A DNA stretch of 64,000 nucleotides from NCBI GenBank assembly GCA_028144365.1, contig JAOGAX010000002.1, forward strand, positions 1 to 64,000, written 5' to 3'. Every line of letters starts with the position of its first letter. Position 1 is the stretch's first letter. The notes under the pieces were generated by a model. That model saw nothing but the letters and a program-made list of their open reading frames with translations. It was not told where the DNA came from and ran no database searches. Source of the stretch: Aquiluna sp. GTDB taxonomy: Bacteria; Actinomycetota; Actinomycetes; Actinomycetales; Microbacteriaceae. Of this stretch, positions 9,418 to 18,086 are shown piece by piece. A program made the position numbers and the translations under genes.

Positions 9418-10239
9418 ATGGTTCATCCACTCAATGTCGAGGGCGTAGACCCTTTTGAATTCGCCCAGCGGGCAGCAGACCAAATAGCGCAGAAGACCTC
9501 GGTTGAGCATCACGACATCGCTCTGACCCTGGGGTCGGGTTGGTCAAAAGCCGCCGATCTCATCGGAGAGACTGTCGCCGAAATTCCAGCCAACGACGTC
9601 GCCGGCTTCCACAAGCCCGCCGTTGCCGGCCACATCGGCACAATTCGCTCCATCAAGCTTCCAAGCGGGAAGCACGCGCTAATCATTGGTGCCAGAACAC
9701 ACTTCTATGAAAACCACGGCGTGAGAGCTGTGGTCCACTCCGTCCGAACCGCTGCCAAAACTGGTGCAAAGACCATGGTGCTCACAAATGGTGCCGGAGG
9801 CATCCGTCCCGAGTGGGACGGTGGAGCGGCAGTATTAATCTCCGACCACATCAACCTCACAGCGTCTAGCCCTCTGGAGGGTGCGAACTTTGTCGACCTC
9901 ACGGACCTCTACTCCTCGAGGCTTCGAGGGCTCGCTAAGGAGGTCGATGCTTCCCTGGACGAGGGTGTTTATGTCCAGTTCCGAGGCCCCCACTACGAAA
10001 CTCCTGCAGAGGTCCAAATGGCCAAGAAGATGGGTGGCGACATCGTCGGTATGTCAACAGCTCTCGAGGCAATAGCTGCCAGAGAGTCAGGCATGGAGGT
10101 CCTTGGTATGTCGCTGATTACAAACCTCGCAGCTGGTGTCCAGAAGACTCCTTTGAGTCACGAAGAGGTCATTGCCGCTGGTAAAGCGGCAGAGGCGAAA
10201 ATCTCCAAACTGCTGGCAGAGATAGTCAGCAAGCTCTAG
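9418..10239 (+). CDS. punA: Purine nucleoside phosphorylase (trimeric type)
   Basis: 273 residues. Splits guanosine, inosine and deoxy forms with phosphate into base and (deoxy)ribose-1-phosphate. Signs of the low-molecular-mass trimeric family: LGSGWSKAA phosphate loop, the GARTHFYENHG region (family H-Y-E/G), LTNGAGGI, a VQFRGPHYETPAE segment contacting substrate, and MSTALEAIAARE followed by a SLITN motif (Asn for 6-oxopurines). Abuts the following mutase gene with no gap, so ribose-1-phosphate is passed straight to it. It works with the minus-strand nucleoside uptake operon 3 kb downstream. Confidence 0.93.
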   Translation: MVHPLNVEGVDPFEFAQRAADQIAQKTSVEHHDIALTLGSGWSKAADLIGETVAEIPANDVAGFHKPAVAGHIGTIRSIKLPSGKHALIIGARTHFYENHGVRAVVHSVRTAAKTGAKTMVLTNGAGGIRPEWDGGAAVLISDHINLTASSPLEGANFVDLTDLYSSRLRGLAKEVDASLDEGVYVQFRGPHYETPAEVQMAKKMGGDIVGMSTALEAIAARESGMEVLGMSLITNLAAGVQKTPLSHEEVIAAGKAAEAKISKLLAEIVSKL

Positions 10240-11865
10240 ATGAATCATCTCGAAGCAGCAAGGTCTTGGCTGACTCAGGATCCCGACCCCAAAACAAGGG
10301 CTGAGCTCGAAGAGCTCATTGCTGAGCAGAGCCTTGCTGAGTTGGAAAACAGGTTCTCCACCACCTTGCAGTTTGGAACAGCTGGGCTTCGAGGCGAGCT
10401 TGGAGCTGGCCCAAACCGTATGAATCGGGTTGTGGTGGCAAGAGCCGCAATGGCGATTGCAAAGTTTCTAAAAAACAACCTAGCCACCTATCAAACCAAG
10501 GACTCTGAGCTTTTAGTTGTCATCGGTTACGACGGGCGAGAGAACTCCGAGGTGTTTGCAAAGGACAGTGCCGGAATCATTTCGGCTCAGGGGATTCGAG
10601 TCGTGCTCTTTGACTCCATGGTTCCAACACCGGTAGCTGCGTTCACCGGTAAACGTTTGGGTGCGAGTGCGACCATCATCGTCACCGCAAGCCACAACCC
10701 TCCGCGCGATAACGGCTACAAGGTCTACCTCGGCGGCCCCAATGGTGGTTCTCAACTAGTACCTCCCCAAGATGCCGAGATTGCCAATGAAATTGCCGAG
10801 GTCGCCGCAAACTATACCTTCGACGAGATACCCCAGTTTGGAAACTACGAGCTTGCCGGCAGTCAAGCTATCGACAGCTACATCCAAAGAGCTGCCTCAC
10901 TGGTCGAAGCGCGCGACGAGCGAAGGAAGAACCTCAAGATCACCCACACCTCGCTTCACGGAGTGGGCTGGAAGGTTGTCAGCGAACTGTTCACCGGGCT
11001 CGGTTTTGAGCTAACTCCAGTTGCCAAGCAGATGGATCCAGACCCCAATTTTCCAACCGTGAGCTTTCCAAACCCCGAAGAGCCTGGCGCTATGGACCTA
11101 GCCTTTGAACACGCAACCGCAACTTCCAGCGAACTAATACTTGCCAATGACCCAGATGCTGACCGGTTGGCCGTAGCGGTTTCCGAAGGCGAGGGCTGGA
11201 GGATGCTCACCGGCGATCAGGTTGGGTTGATTCTTGCTGAGTTGTGCGCAAAAGACGCAACTGCCGGCAACCTCGCAAACTCAATAGTCTCTGCAGATAT
11301 CACCAATCTCGCAAAATCTCATTCGCTTGGGTATCAGCAGACCCTGACTGGTTTCAAGTGGATATCGAAGGTGCCCGATCTCGTCTACGGATATGAGGAA
11401 GCCCTCGGCTACTGCGTCGACCCTCAATACACCCCAGACAAAGACGGCATCACTGCAGCCCTTCTTATTGCCCAGCTCGCAGTGGAGCTAAAGGCTCAGG
11501 GCTCAAACCTTTCCGAGCATCTTGCCGGACTGCTAGACCGCTATGGCCACATCGCAACCTCGCAGGTTTCAATCAGAGTCACAGATCTTTCGATCATCTC
11601 AACGACCATGGCAAACCTCAGACGAAATCCGCCTAAGGAGTTCTCTGGCTCGCAGCTAGAAACCGAGGACCTTCTAAACGCTGAAAACCCGACTGACGCG
11701 TTAGTGGTGACAGGCGGTGGAGCAAAGCTGATATTCAGACCAAGCGGAACCGAGCCGAAGCTCAAGTGCTACTTGCAATTCCAGGCCGATAGCGCAGCAT
11801 CGGCAGCTTCTGGTCTTGAAAGGCTTCGAATCTTCGCTAGCGCTCTGCTTGATGACGCTCAATAA
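10240..11865 (+). CDS. Phosphohexomutase/phosphopentomutase, alpha-D-phosphohexomutase family (PGM2-like)
   Basis: 541 residues. Interconverts sugar-1- and sugar-6/5-phosphates through a phosphoserine. Motifs: FGTAGLRGELGAGPNRMN near the N-terminus, the phosphoserine loop TASHNPP with Ser151, metal-binding DPDADR mid-protein, a sugar-binding GYEEALGY loop, and phosphate-binding FRPSGTEPK near the end. Annotation pipelines often call such proteins phosphomannomutase or phosphoglucomutase. The PGM2-like length and RGE variant, and the zero-gap position after punA, argue that (deoxy)ribose-1-phosphate is a main substrate; this is inference. The 3' end overlaps the convergent oxidase-family gene by 29 bases. 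Confidence 0.88.
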   Translation: MNHLEAARSWLTQDPDPKTRAELEELIAEQSLAELENRFSTTLQFGTAGLRGELGAGPNRMNRVVVARAAMAIAKFLKNNLATYQTKDSELLVVIGYDGRENSEVFAKDSAGIISAQGIRVVLFDSMVPTPVAAFTGKRLGASATIIVTASHNPPRDNGYKVYLGGPNGGSQLVPPQDAEIANEIAEVAANYTFDEIPQFGNYELAGSQAIDSYIQRAASLVEARDERRKNLKITHTSLHGVGWKVVSELFTGLGFELTPVAKQMDPDPNFPTVSFPNPEEPGAMDLAFEHATATSSELILANDPDADRLAVAVSEGEGWRMLTGDQVGLILAELCAKDATAGNLANSIVSADITNLAKSHSLGYQQTLTGFKWISKVPDLVYGYEEALGYCVDPQYTPDKDGITAALLIAQLAVELKAQGSNLSEHLAGLLDRYGHIATSQVSIRVTDLSIISTTMANLRRNPPKEFSGSQLETEDLLNAENPTDALVVTGGGAKLIFRPSGTEPKLKCYLQFQADSAASAASGLERLRIFASALLDDAQ

Positions 11866-12502
11866 AACGTTTGATGCTCTCGGGAATCGGCAGAGACCGC
11901 GACTCAGCATCTGCCGGAATTACTTCTCCGACACCTCGCTTTAGTGGCACAGTCCCCGCCCAATAGCCAAGATTCATGTCCTCCTCGGGGTCGTCGACCT
12001 CATTCACTGAGATCTTCACTGAGGCCTCGTCCAACTTCACCGCGACGATGATTGTGGCGGCCGCTTCCTTCTTGGTCATTGGCCTCGCCTCAGCTACGCG
12101 GCCAGGGATTAGCGAGTCGCTAATTAGGTCCAGGGCTGCAAGTTTTTCATCGTCCTCCAAGAGCCTCGCCGTGCCGAAGATTACGGCGGAGCGGTAGTGC
12201 ATTCCAGAGTTGAAGTTACTTCTTGCCACCTTGAGAGCATTGAGCTCTGTGATGCTGACACAAACGCTTGGATTATCTGCAAGCAGCCGCATGAGCCTGG
12301 AACCGGAAGAGCCGTGCAAAAAGAGGGTGTCGTGGTTTCTGCCGTATGTCATTGGAATGACAAGCGGCATGCCCTCCTCCACAAGCCCAACATGGGCGAC
12401 GAGATTCTCGTCGATTATTGAGTAAAGATCTGAGAGCTCGAAGGAGGCTTTGTAGGGCAGTCTTTTGAGTTCGGTTCTACCGCTTTGTCCGCTCTGGCTC
12501 AT
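11837..12502 (-). CDS. Pyridoxamine 5'-phosphate oxidase-family flavin-binding protein (NimA-like)
   Basis: 221 residues. FMN-binding split-barrel fold of the NimA/PPOX-like class: LVAHVGLVEEGMPLVIPMTYG (strand pair lining the flavin), LFLHGSSGSRLMR and HYRSAVIFGTARLL are family motifs. These proteins are small oxidoreductases or flavin/heme binders of diverse function, and the substrate cannot be predicted. Start ATG 12502 lies six bases after TAGCAT, part of which is the stop codon of the upstream PTS IIB gene. No ribosome site. Confidence 0.8.
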   Translation of the reverse strand: MSQSGQSGRTELKRLPYKASFELSDLYSIIDENLVAHVGLVEEGMPLVIPMTYGRNHDTLFLHGSSGSRLMRLLADNPSVCVSITELNALKVARSNFNSGMHYRSAVIFGTARLLEDDEKLAALDLISDSLIPGRVAEARPMTKKEAAATIIVAVKLDEASVKISVNEVDDPEEDMNLGYWAGTVPLKRGVGEVIPADAESRSLPIPESIKRFIERHQAER

Positions 12503-12508
12503 CCCAAG

Positions 12509-12514
12509 ATGCTA
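12509..12514 (-). promoter_or_regulatory. -10 box TAGCAT overlapping the PTS IIB stop codon
   Basis: On the minus strand TAGCAT is followed by CTTGGG and ATG. The TAG is also the stop codon of the PTS IIB gene. Confidence 0.5.
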
Positions 12515-12784
12515 GCCGACTGAGACGAAAAGCTTCTCTTCCAATTCGGCCAGATCAAAGATGTTCTTCACAACGATTACTTCGCTCGCAACACCCGTTA
12601 GAAGATCTGCAACCTCCTGGGTTGCGATAACCACTTGGGCCTCGATTTGGCCAGTGACCACATGATCCACAGTGACAGCGCGAACCTCGGCCTCAACCTC
12701 TAGACGACTGAGCACCTTGTCAACGTTGGCCTTGAGAAGGACGGACGTCCCAATCCCTGCTCCGCAAACTGTATAAATAAGCAC
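12512..12784 (-). CDS. Orphan PTS sugar transporter IIB subunit
   Basis: 90 residues, the size of a free-standing IIB protein. The N-terminus reads MLIYTVCGAGIGTS, the phosphocysteine loop of ascorbate/lactose-like IIB subunits (Cys7 accepts phosphate from IIA). IIB passes the phosphate to sugar during transport through a membrane IIC. No IIC or IIA is encoded nearby, although HPr and enzyme I are at the other end of the window. It follows the nucleoside catabolic operon by 72 bases on the same strand. It may be a remnant of a lost transporter, a partner of a IIC elsewhere, or a phosphorylation-state sensor. GTG start; the alternative ATG two bases upstream is out of frame. Confidence 0.85.
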   Translation of the reverse strand: MLIYTVCGAGIGTSVLLKANVDKVLSRLEVEAEVRAVTVDHVVTGQIEAQVVIATQEVADLLTGVASEVIVVKNIFDLAELEEKLFVSVG

Positions 12785-12795
12785 ATCTAATACAA

Positions 12796-12807
12796 GCAGC
12801 TAGCTGC
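12796..12807. repeat. Short perfect palindrome upstream of PTS IIB
   Basis: GCAGCTAGCTGC is a perfect 12-bp palindrome lying 12 bases before the PTS IIB start, where an operator would sit. A palindrome this short can occur by chance. Confidence 0.3.
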
Positions 12808-12856
12808 GGTTTTTATGCCCAACCCCAGAAGAGTAAACACACTGTTCATCTTGGCT

Positions 12857-13936
12857 TTAGGCGCGAGCGAAACCCAATTCGATCATGTCCATGAGTTCCT
12901 CGCGCTCGGGCAGGCCCTGGAAGGCTGCCTGAGCGGCATTTAGCTGGAACTGCTCTAGGTCTGCGATGGTGTATCCAAAGGTGTCCACCAGAATCTCGAG
13001 CTCTCTAGTGAGGCTCGTGCCGCTCATAAGGCGGTTGTCGGTATTCACTGTCACCTTGAAGCCGAGGTCATAGAGCACATCAAATGGGTGGTCCCCCATT
13101 GTGTCCCCCATCATCGCAAAAGCCCCGGTCTGAAGGTTTGAGGAGGGAGAGGTCTCGAGAACAATCTCGCGATCGTGGACCCACTGGGCAACGGGCCCCA
13201 AAACAACCAGATCGGTGTCGCCCTCAGTGCGCGAGAACATGATGTCCTCAATAAGACGCACACCGTGACCTAGCCTGAGCGCTCGCCCGGAAACTATTGC
13301 GTCCTTGATGGACTCGACTCCGTCAGCCTCGCCGGCATGAACAGTCACGGGAAAGAGCTCCGATGCCAGATAGTCAAAAGCCACCTTGTGTCTAGATGGC
13401 AAAAAGCCCTTTTCCGCACCTGCTATGTCAAAGCCGACAACACCGTTGTTGCGGTGACGAACAGCTAGCTCGGCAATCTCAAGGCCCCTGTCGGCATGGC
13501 GCATTGCGGTAACCAACTGGCCGGTGCGGATGAAGCCGCCGCGGTCGCTAATCTCCTCCATAGCTCGCTCGAGACCGTCCTGAACGGCCTCGACCGTTTC
13601 ATCGAGCGAGAGTCCTCTTGCAAGGTGCTGCTCTGGGGCCCAGCGCAACTCACCGTAGATGACCCCGTCTTCTGCAAGATCCATAACCGACTCATAGGCG
13701 ACCCGCTCAAGACCTTCGCGGGTCTGCATGACGGCAACAGTGTGATCAAAGGCCTCAAGGTACTTCACCAGAGATCCGGAATTGCAGACCTCCGAAAACC
13801 AGTTCGCCAGGTCCACAGCCGACTCTGCCGGAAGCTTGTGGCCCACGCCATCCGCGAGTTCAACGATCGTCTGAGGTCTTAGGCCGCCATCTAGGTGATC
13901 GTGCAAAGAAATCTTGGGTAGCGACTGAATGTCCAA
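12857..13936 (-). CDS. add: Adenosine deaminase
   Basis: 359 residues. Deaminates (deoxy)adenosine to (deoxy)inosine, which PNP then splits. Zinc ligands His12 and His14 in LHDHLDGG, a later HAGEADG motif with zinc His and catalytic Glu region, ETSPSSN, and a C-terminal NTDNRL containing the zinc-binding Asp. TTG start with AGGAA four bases upstream. Last catabolic gene of the nucleoside operon, seven bases after deoA. Confidence 0.94.
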   Translation of the reverse strand: MDIQSLPKISLHDHLDGGLRPQTIVELADGVGHKLPAESAVDLANWFSEVCNSGSLVKYLEAFDHTVAVMQTREGLERVAYESVMDLAEDGVIYGELRWAPEQHLARGLSLDETVEAVQDGLERAMEEISDRGGFIRTGQLVTAMRHADRGLEIAELAVRHRNNGVVGFDIAGAEKGFLPSRHKVAFDYLASELFPVTVHAGEADGVESIKDAIVSGRALRLGHGVRLIEDIMFSRTEGDTDLVVLGPVAQWVHDREIVLETSPSSNLQTGAFAMMGDTMGDHPFDVLYDLGFKVTVNTDNRLMSGTSLTRELEILVDTFGYTIADLEQFQLNAAQAAFQGLPEREELMDMIELGFARA

Positions 13937-13943
13937 TGGGTTC

Positions 13944-15221
13944 CTAACTAACTCGCCCGAGAATCATCTCGCGCTTCGGTGGGGCTTGCTGAGAAAAATC
14001 AACGGCGCTGGAGGCCAGCTCGATTGCCCTCTCGAACTTCTCCGGAGTGTCAGTGTAAAGGGTCATCAGGGCATCGCCCTCTTCGATGCTGTCCCCTAAT
14101 TGTGCATGCAGCTCAACACCTGCCCCAAACTGGACCGCGTCCTCCTTGCGCTCTCTTCCGGCACCTAGGCGCCAGGATGCGACGCCGACAGCTAGCGCGT
14201 CCAGACGGGAAATAAAGCCCGATCCTGTTGCGCGGATGGTGTGGAATTCTTTCGCCTTGGGTAGCTCGGCATCTAAGTCTCCGCCCTGGGCCGAGATCAT
14301 CTTGCGGAAGACATCCATGGCCTTCCCGTTTTGAAGATTTTCTGCGGGGTCAACATCGTTGATGCCGCTGTGAGCAAGCATCTCCTTAGCCAGCTCCACC
14401 GTAATCTCAATGACATCGGCTGGACCGCCGCCGGTTAGCACCTCAATGGACTCCTCAACCTCCAGGGCATTTCCAATCTTGAGGCCCAGAGGAGTTGACA
14501 TGTCGGTTAGCAGCGCCGAGGTCTTAACGCCTGCATCCTGACCAATCTGAACCAGGGTCTTCGCAAGCTCACCGGCCCTGTCAAGAGTCTTCATGAAGGC
14601 TCCCGAGCCAACCTTTACATCCAAGACCAGAGCTGAGGTTCCCTCGGCAATCTTCTTGCTCATGATTGATGATGCGATTAGCGGAATCGCCTCGACCGTT
14701 CCCGTTACATCTCGAAGTGCATAGAGCTTCTTGTCAGCAGGCGCCAACCCGCTGCCCGCCGCACACACCACAGCTCCAACCTCGGCGAGCTGGCTGTAAA
14801 GCTCCGTGTTCGATAGGCCTGCCTGCCAGCCCGAAATAGCCTCAAGCTTGTCCAGCGTGCCACCGGTGTGACCTAGGCCCCTGCCCGAGAGCTGAGGGAC
14901 CGCTACCCCATAGGAGGCGACCAGCGGAGCAAGCGGCAGGGTTATTTTGTCCCCAACACCACCTGTTGAGTGCTTGTCAGCGGTTGGCTTTGAAAGACCG
15001 GAGAAATCCAGGCGCTCACCCGATGCAATCATTGCCATGGTGAGATCGAGAATCTCCCTGCGCTCCATGCCATTGAGCAGGATGGCCATTGCTATTGCAG
15101 ACATCTGCTCGTCGGCAACCACACCCTTTGTATAGGCGTCGACAAGCCAGTTGATTTCATCGGTGGTCAGCACTTCGTGCTCACGCTTTTTGATGATTAG
15201 CTCGACTGCGGAAAAACTCAT
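13944..15221 (-). CDS. deoA: Thymidine/pyrimidine nucleoside phosphorylase
   Basis: 425 residues. Phosphorolysis of thymidine or uridine to base and (deoxy)ribose-1-phosphate. The signature SGRGLGHTGGTLDKLE and KHSTGGVGDK (phosphate and substrate binding) are present, as is SIMSKKIAEG and a C-terminal alpha/beta domain. The ATG overlaps the end of cdd by four bases, so uridine made by cytidine deaminase is handed to the next enzyme of the same transcript. Confidence 0.95.
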   Translation of the reverse strand: MSFSAVELIIKKREHEVLTTDEINWLVDAYTKGVVADEQMSAIAMAILLNGMERREILDLTMAMIASGERLDFSGLSKPTADKHSTGGVGDKITLPLAPLVASYGVAVPQLSGRGLGHTGGTLDKLEAISGWQAGLSNTELYSQLAEVGAVVCAAGSGLAPADKKLYALRDVTGTVEAIPLIASSIMSKKIAEGTSALVLDVKVGSGAFMKTLDRAGELAKTLVQIGQDAGVKTSALLTDMSTPLGLKIGNALEVEESIEVLTGGGPADVIEITVELAKEMLAHSGINDVDPAENLQNGKAMDVFRKMISAQGGDLDAELPKAKEFHTIRATGSGFISRLDALAVGVASWRLGAGRERKEDAVQFGAGVELHAQLGDSIEEGDALMTLYTDTPEKFERAIELASSAVDFSQQAPPKREMILGRVS

Positions 15222-15607
15222 CGATTCAGATCCTCAGGTCCGAAGGCCTCTGGCAGCACCTCTTGAATTGTCTTGATTCCAACCGTTGTCTGCAGGAGCA
15301 TTCCCTCCGCGGAGTGTTCGTAGAGCAGCTGCCTGCACCTTCCGCAGGGCATAAGCGGCTCGCCGTTACCGTCGACACAGGCAAAAGCGGCAAGCTTGCC
15401 GCCGCCGGTGCGAAAGAGTTCGCTAACGAGCGAGCACTCAGCACACAGACCCAAGCCGTAGGAAGCGTTCTCAACGTTTGCTCCGCTGATAATGCGGCCG
15501 TCGGTTGTGAGAGCAGCGGCCCCCACCGGAAATTTCGAGTAGGGGGCATAGGCCTTAGCCATTGCGGCCTTGGCCGAATCTGTTAGCTCTACCCAGTCGA
15601 TCTCCAC
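15218..15607 (-). CDS. cdd: Cytidine deaminase
   Basis: 129 residues from GTG 15607. Converts (deoxy)cytidine to (deoxy)uridine. Zinc ligands Cys55 (in LGLCAECSL, with catalytic Glu57) and Cys88/Cys91 (PCGRCRQ), plus the nucleoside-binding SGANVENASYG loop. The frame stays open far upstream, but that extension lies inside the permease gene and has no family similarity; GTG 15607 begins two bases after the permease stop and gives the normal tetrameric-CDA length. Confidence 0.94.
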   Translation of the reverse strand: MEIDWVELTDSAKAAMAKAYAPYSKFPVGAAALTTDGRIISGANVENASYGLGLCAECSLVSELFRTGGGKLAAFACVDGNGEPLMPCGRCRQLLYEHSAEGMLLQTTVGIKTIQEVLPEAFGPEDLNR

Positions 15608-15609
15608 AA

Positions 15610-16866
15610 TTACCCCTTCGTGTAAGGAATTGCGAGCGCCTTCGGCGGTCTGGATTGGCCGACAAAGGCGACAACCGCAATAACTGTGACAACGTAGGGA
15701 ACCATAATTATGAAGTCGGTAGGTATTCCTGGGCTCACCTGATTTGCCCAAACCCTCAGAATTATTGAGAAGCCGAAAAGCAGTGCAGCAAGCGCCGCCG
15801 AGATTGGGTGCCAGCGGCCGAGAATTACAACCGCGAGAGCAATAAACCCGAAGCCACCAGCCATCTCCCGACCAAAGGCCCCAGCGTTTCCAATTGTTAG
15901 CGCCGCGCCTCCCAGACCTGCCGACATGCCGCCCATGGTCACCCACCAGAATCTTGTTCTGCCAACGTTAATTCCCACAGTGTCGGCTGCCAGCGGATGC
16001 TCACCCACTGCCCTCGCCCTCAAGCCCAGCTTGGTCTTGAAGAGAATGAAGTAGAGGGTGGGAACAAAAATCAGGGCCACAAAAACTGTAATTCGGTTCT
16101 CAAAAATCACCGGGCCGATGACTGGAATATCGCTCAGGAAAGGAATCTTGATGATGTCTAGCGTGCCTGGAAAATTCACGTTTTCGGCGTCTTGGGTAAG
16201 CCACTGCTGAAATAGGAAGCTTGTTATGCCTATAACTAAAACGTTCAGGACAACACCCACGATGATCTGTTGAGCAAGGTACTTAATTGCGAATACTGCT
16301 AAGACCAACGAAACGAGTGCACCTCCGATCATGGCGCTAATAAGCCCAAGGAAGAAATTGTCTGTAATGGATGAGACAACCGCTGCCATGAAGGCTCCTG
16401 CTAGCAGCTGTGCCTCAATCGCGATGTTCGTCACACCCACTCGCTCGCACATCAAGCCACCCATTGCCCCCAGGACAATCGGTACTGCCAAGACCAACGA
16501 GGTACCAATTATGAAAGTGAGGGGGACTTGATTACCGGCAGCTAACCAGCCCAGTAGTGCGATTACACCAATAGCTCCGTAGAGCACCGAGACCCACAGC
16601 GGAGTCTTACGGTTTTTGAGCGACGAGCTGAGCGAATAGCCCGCAATTAGAAGCAGCAATATCCCAGAGACCCAACCCAGACTGGAAGACCCAATTGAAA
16701 TCGATGGCAACTGGATTAGGTCTGCTCGGCGTGAAATCTCAAAGACTGTCTCGCCCTCGCGGCCGAGTACTCCGAAGAAGATAATTACGAATACACCGAT
16801 GGACGCCATTGTGATTGGCGATTTGAAACCAATTCGCTCTTCTTTTGCTAATTGAATTTGGCTCAC
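15610..16866 (-). CDS. Nucleoside ABC transporter permease, second subunit (NupQ/YufQ-like)
   Basis: 418 residues, about ten membrane segments. Branched-chain/BMP-type inner-membrane permease with the conserved GLRARAVGEHPLAADTVGINV cytoplasmic loop that contacts the ATPase (family EAA-like R-A-G-E-P-A-A). A hydrophilic N-terminus precedes extra hydrophobic segments. The start overlaps the stop of the partner permease by four bases. Substrate is inferred as nucleosides from the catabolic genes in the same operon. Confidence 0.88.
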   Translation of the reverse strand: MSQIQLAKEERIGFKSPITMASIGVFVIIFFGVLGREGETVFEISRRADLIQLPSISIGSSSLGWVSGILLLLIAGYSLSSSLKNRKTPLWVSVLYGAIGVIALLGWLAAGNQVPLTFIIGTSLVLAVPIVLGAMGGLMCERVGVTNIAIEAQLLAGAFMAAVVSSITDNFFLGLISAMIGGALVSLVLAVFAIKYLAQQIIVGVVLNVLVIGITSFLFQQWLTQDAENVNFPGTLDIIKIPFLSDIPVIGPVIFENRITVFVALIFVPTLYFILFKTKLGLRARAVGEHPLAADTVGINVGRTRFWWVTMGGMSAGLGGAALTIGNAGAFGREMAGGFGFIALAVVILGRWHPISAALAALLFGFSIILRVWANQVSPGIPTDFIIMVPYVVTVIAVVAFVGQSRPPKALAIPYTKG

Positions 16867-18086
16867 TTGGCACCCCCTCTCCTCATAAGTTTTTGTCGGA
16901 TGTCTGACAGAACTGAAGTAGTTTGGGGAGGCGGAAGCCTGAAGAGCATTCGAATCAAGGGAGGCGCCGCAATGAAGAGGACAATGGCCCCCTGAACAAT
17001 CCCTAGAACCTCAGGCGAGACACCAAACACCTGCATCGATGGCGCCCCGGCCTTGAAAGCGCCAAAGAGGAGGCCCGCCAGCAAAATTCCAGGGGCGTTA
17101 GAGCCCCCAAGGAGAGCGACTGTAATGGCGTCAAATCCAATGTTCGCGTGAGCGCTTGGGAAAAGGCCAAGAGGTGAGGCAAGTGACTGGTTGGCGGCTG
17201 CCAGCCCAACAAAAGCAGCGGAAAGACCCATCGCAAGGATGTATACCCGTTCCACACTTACGCCGGCCGACCTGGCCGCATCGGGATTTTCCCCCACCAT
17301 CCTCAATCTAAAGCCGATTGTTGATCGCTCCATTAGCCACCAGAATGCGAAGACTGCCGCCAAGGCCAGAATGAAGCCCCAGTGCAAGTTGTAGTTGTCC
17401 CCAAGAATCTTGGGCAACACGGCCGAAGCAGCTGCGGGGTCTGCCTTGGCATTTCCAGTTGAAGCCTCTTCGCCGAGTAGTAGAGGGTCCTTCAAAAGGA
17501 AATTGAAGAAGTTGAACATTATGTAGTTGAACATAATGGTCAAAATCACCTCGTGCGCCCCTGTGCGCGCCTTAAGAAAGCCCGTTAGAGCTCCCAGTAG
17601 AGCGGCTCCCAGCACTCCCGCAATCACTGCTACAACGGTGTGAATGATAAAAGGCAACTCAAGCCTTGTTGCTACAAATGTTGCCCAAATCATTCCTGAG
17701 ATGATCTGGCCCGTTCCACCAATGTTGAACATTCCGACCCTAAAAGTAAGCCCAATTCCAAGCCCAGCCAGTATCAGCGGCGCGGCTAGCCGCAGGGTCT
17801 CGGTTAGCGGTCTAATGGCCTTTTCAAAGGTCTCCGCCTCACCATTAAAAATTGACCCTCGAAACAGCGAACCGTAACCTTCGGTAACCACTGCAAATGC
17901 CGCACCGAGAGCGTCACCGGGACGGGAGAAAAAGTAACCCAAGGACTCGATGAATGCCTTATCGGAACCAATCATGAACAGAGCACCGACTAGAAAACCC
18001 AGAATGATCGAAAGCACCGTGCGGGTGAAGCCGCCGGAAAGAATTTCCTTTAATGCTTGAGAAAAGCGGTCTGGTGATTCGCTCAT
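16863..18086 (-). CDS. Nucleoside ABC transporter permease, first subunit (NupP/YufP-like)
   Basis: 407 residues, about ten membrane segments. Contains FRVGMFNIGGTGQ, near-invariant in BMP-type permeases, and the coupling loop GFRLRMVGENPDAARSAGV. Four-base overlaps with the ATPase gene upstream and the second permease downstream show one translational unit. Works as a heterodimer with the product of 15610-16866. Confidence 0.9.
   Translation of the reverse strand: MSESPDRFSQALKEILSGGFTRTVLSIILGFLVGALFMIGSDKAFIESLGYFFSRPGDALGAAFAVVTEGYGSLFRGSIFNGEAETFEKAIRPLTETLRLAAPLILAGLGIGLTFRVGMFNIGGTGQIISGMIWATFVATRLELPFIIHTVVAVIAGVLGAALLGALTGFLKARTGAHEVILTIMFNYIMFNFFNFLLKDPLLLGEEASTGNAKADPAAASAVLPKILGDNYNLHWGFILALAAVFAFWWLMERSTIGFRLRMVGENPDAARSAGVSVERVYILAMGLSAAFVGLAAANQSLASPLGLFPSAHANIGFDAITVALLGGSNAPGILLAGLLFGAFKAGAPSMQVFGVSPEVLGIVQGAIVLFIAAPPLIRMLFRLPPPQTTSVLSDIRQKLMRRGGAK

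Noticed and set aside
15608..15946. N-terminal extension of the cdd frame
   Set aside because: Overlaps the permease coding region, is rich in Arg/Gly/Cys with no homology pattern, and cytidine deaminases are about 130 residues long.
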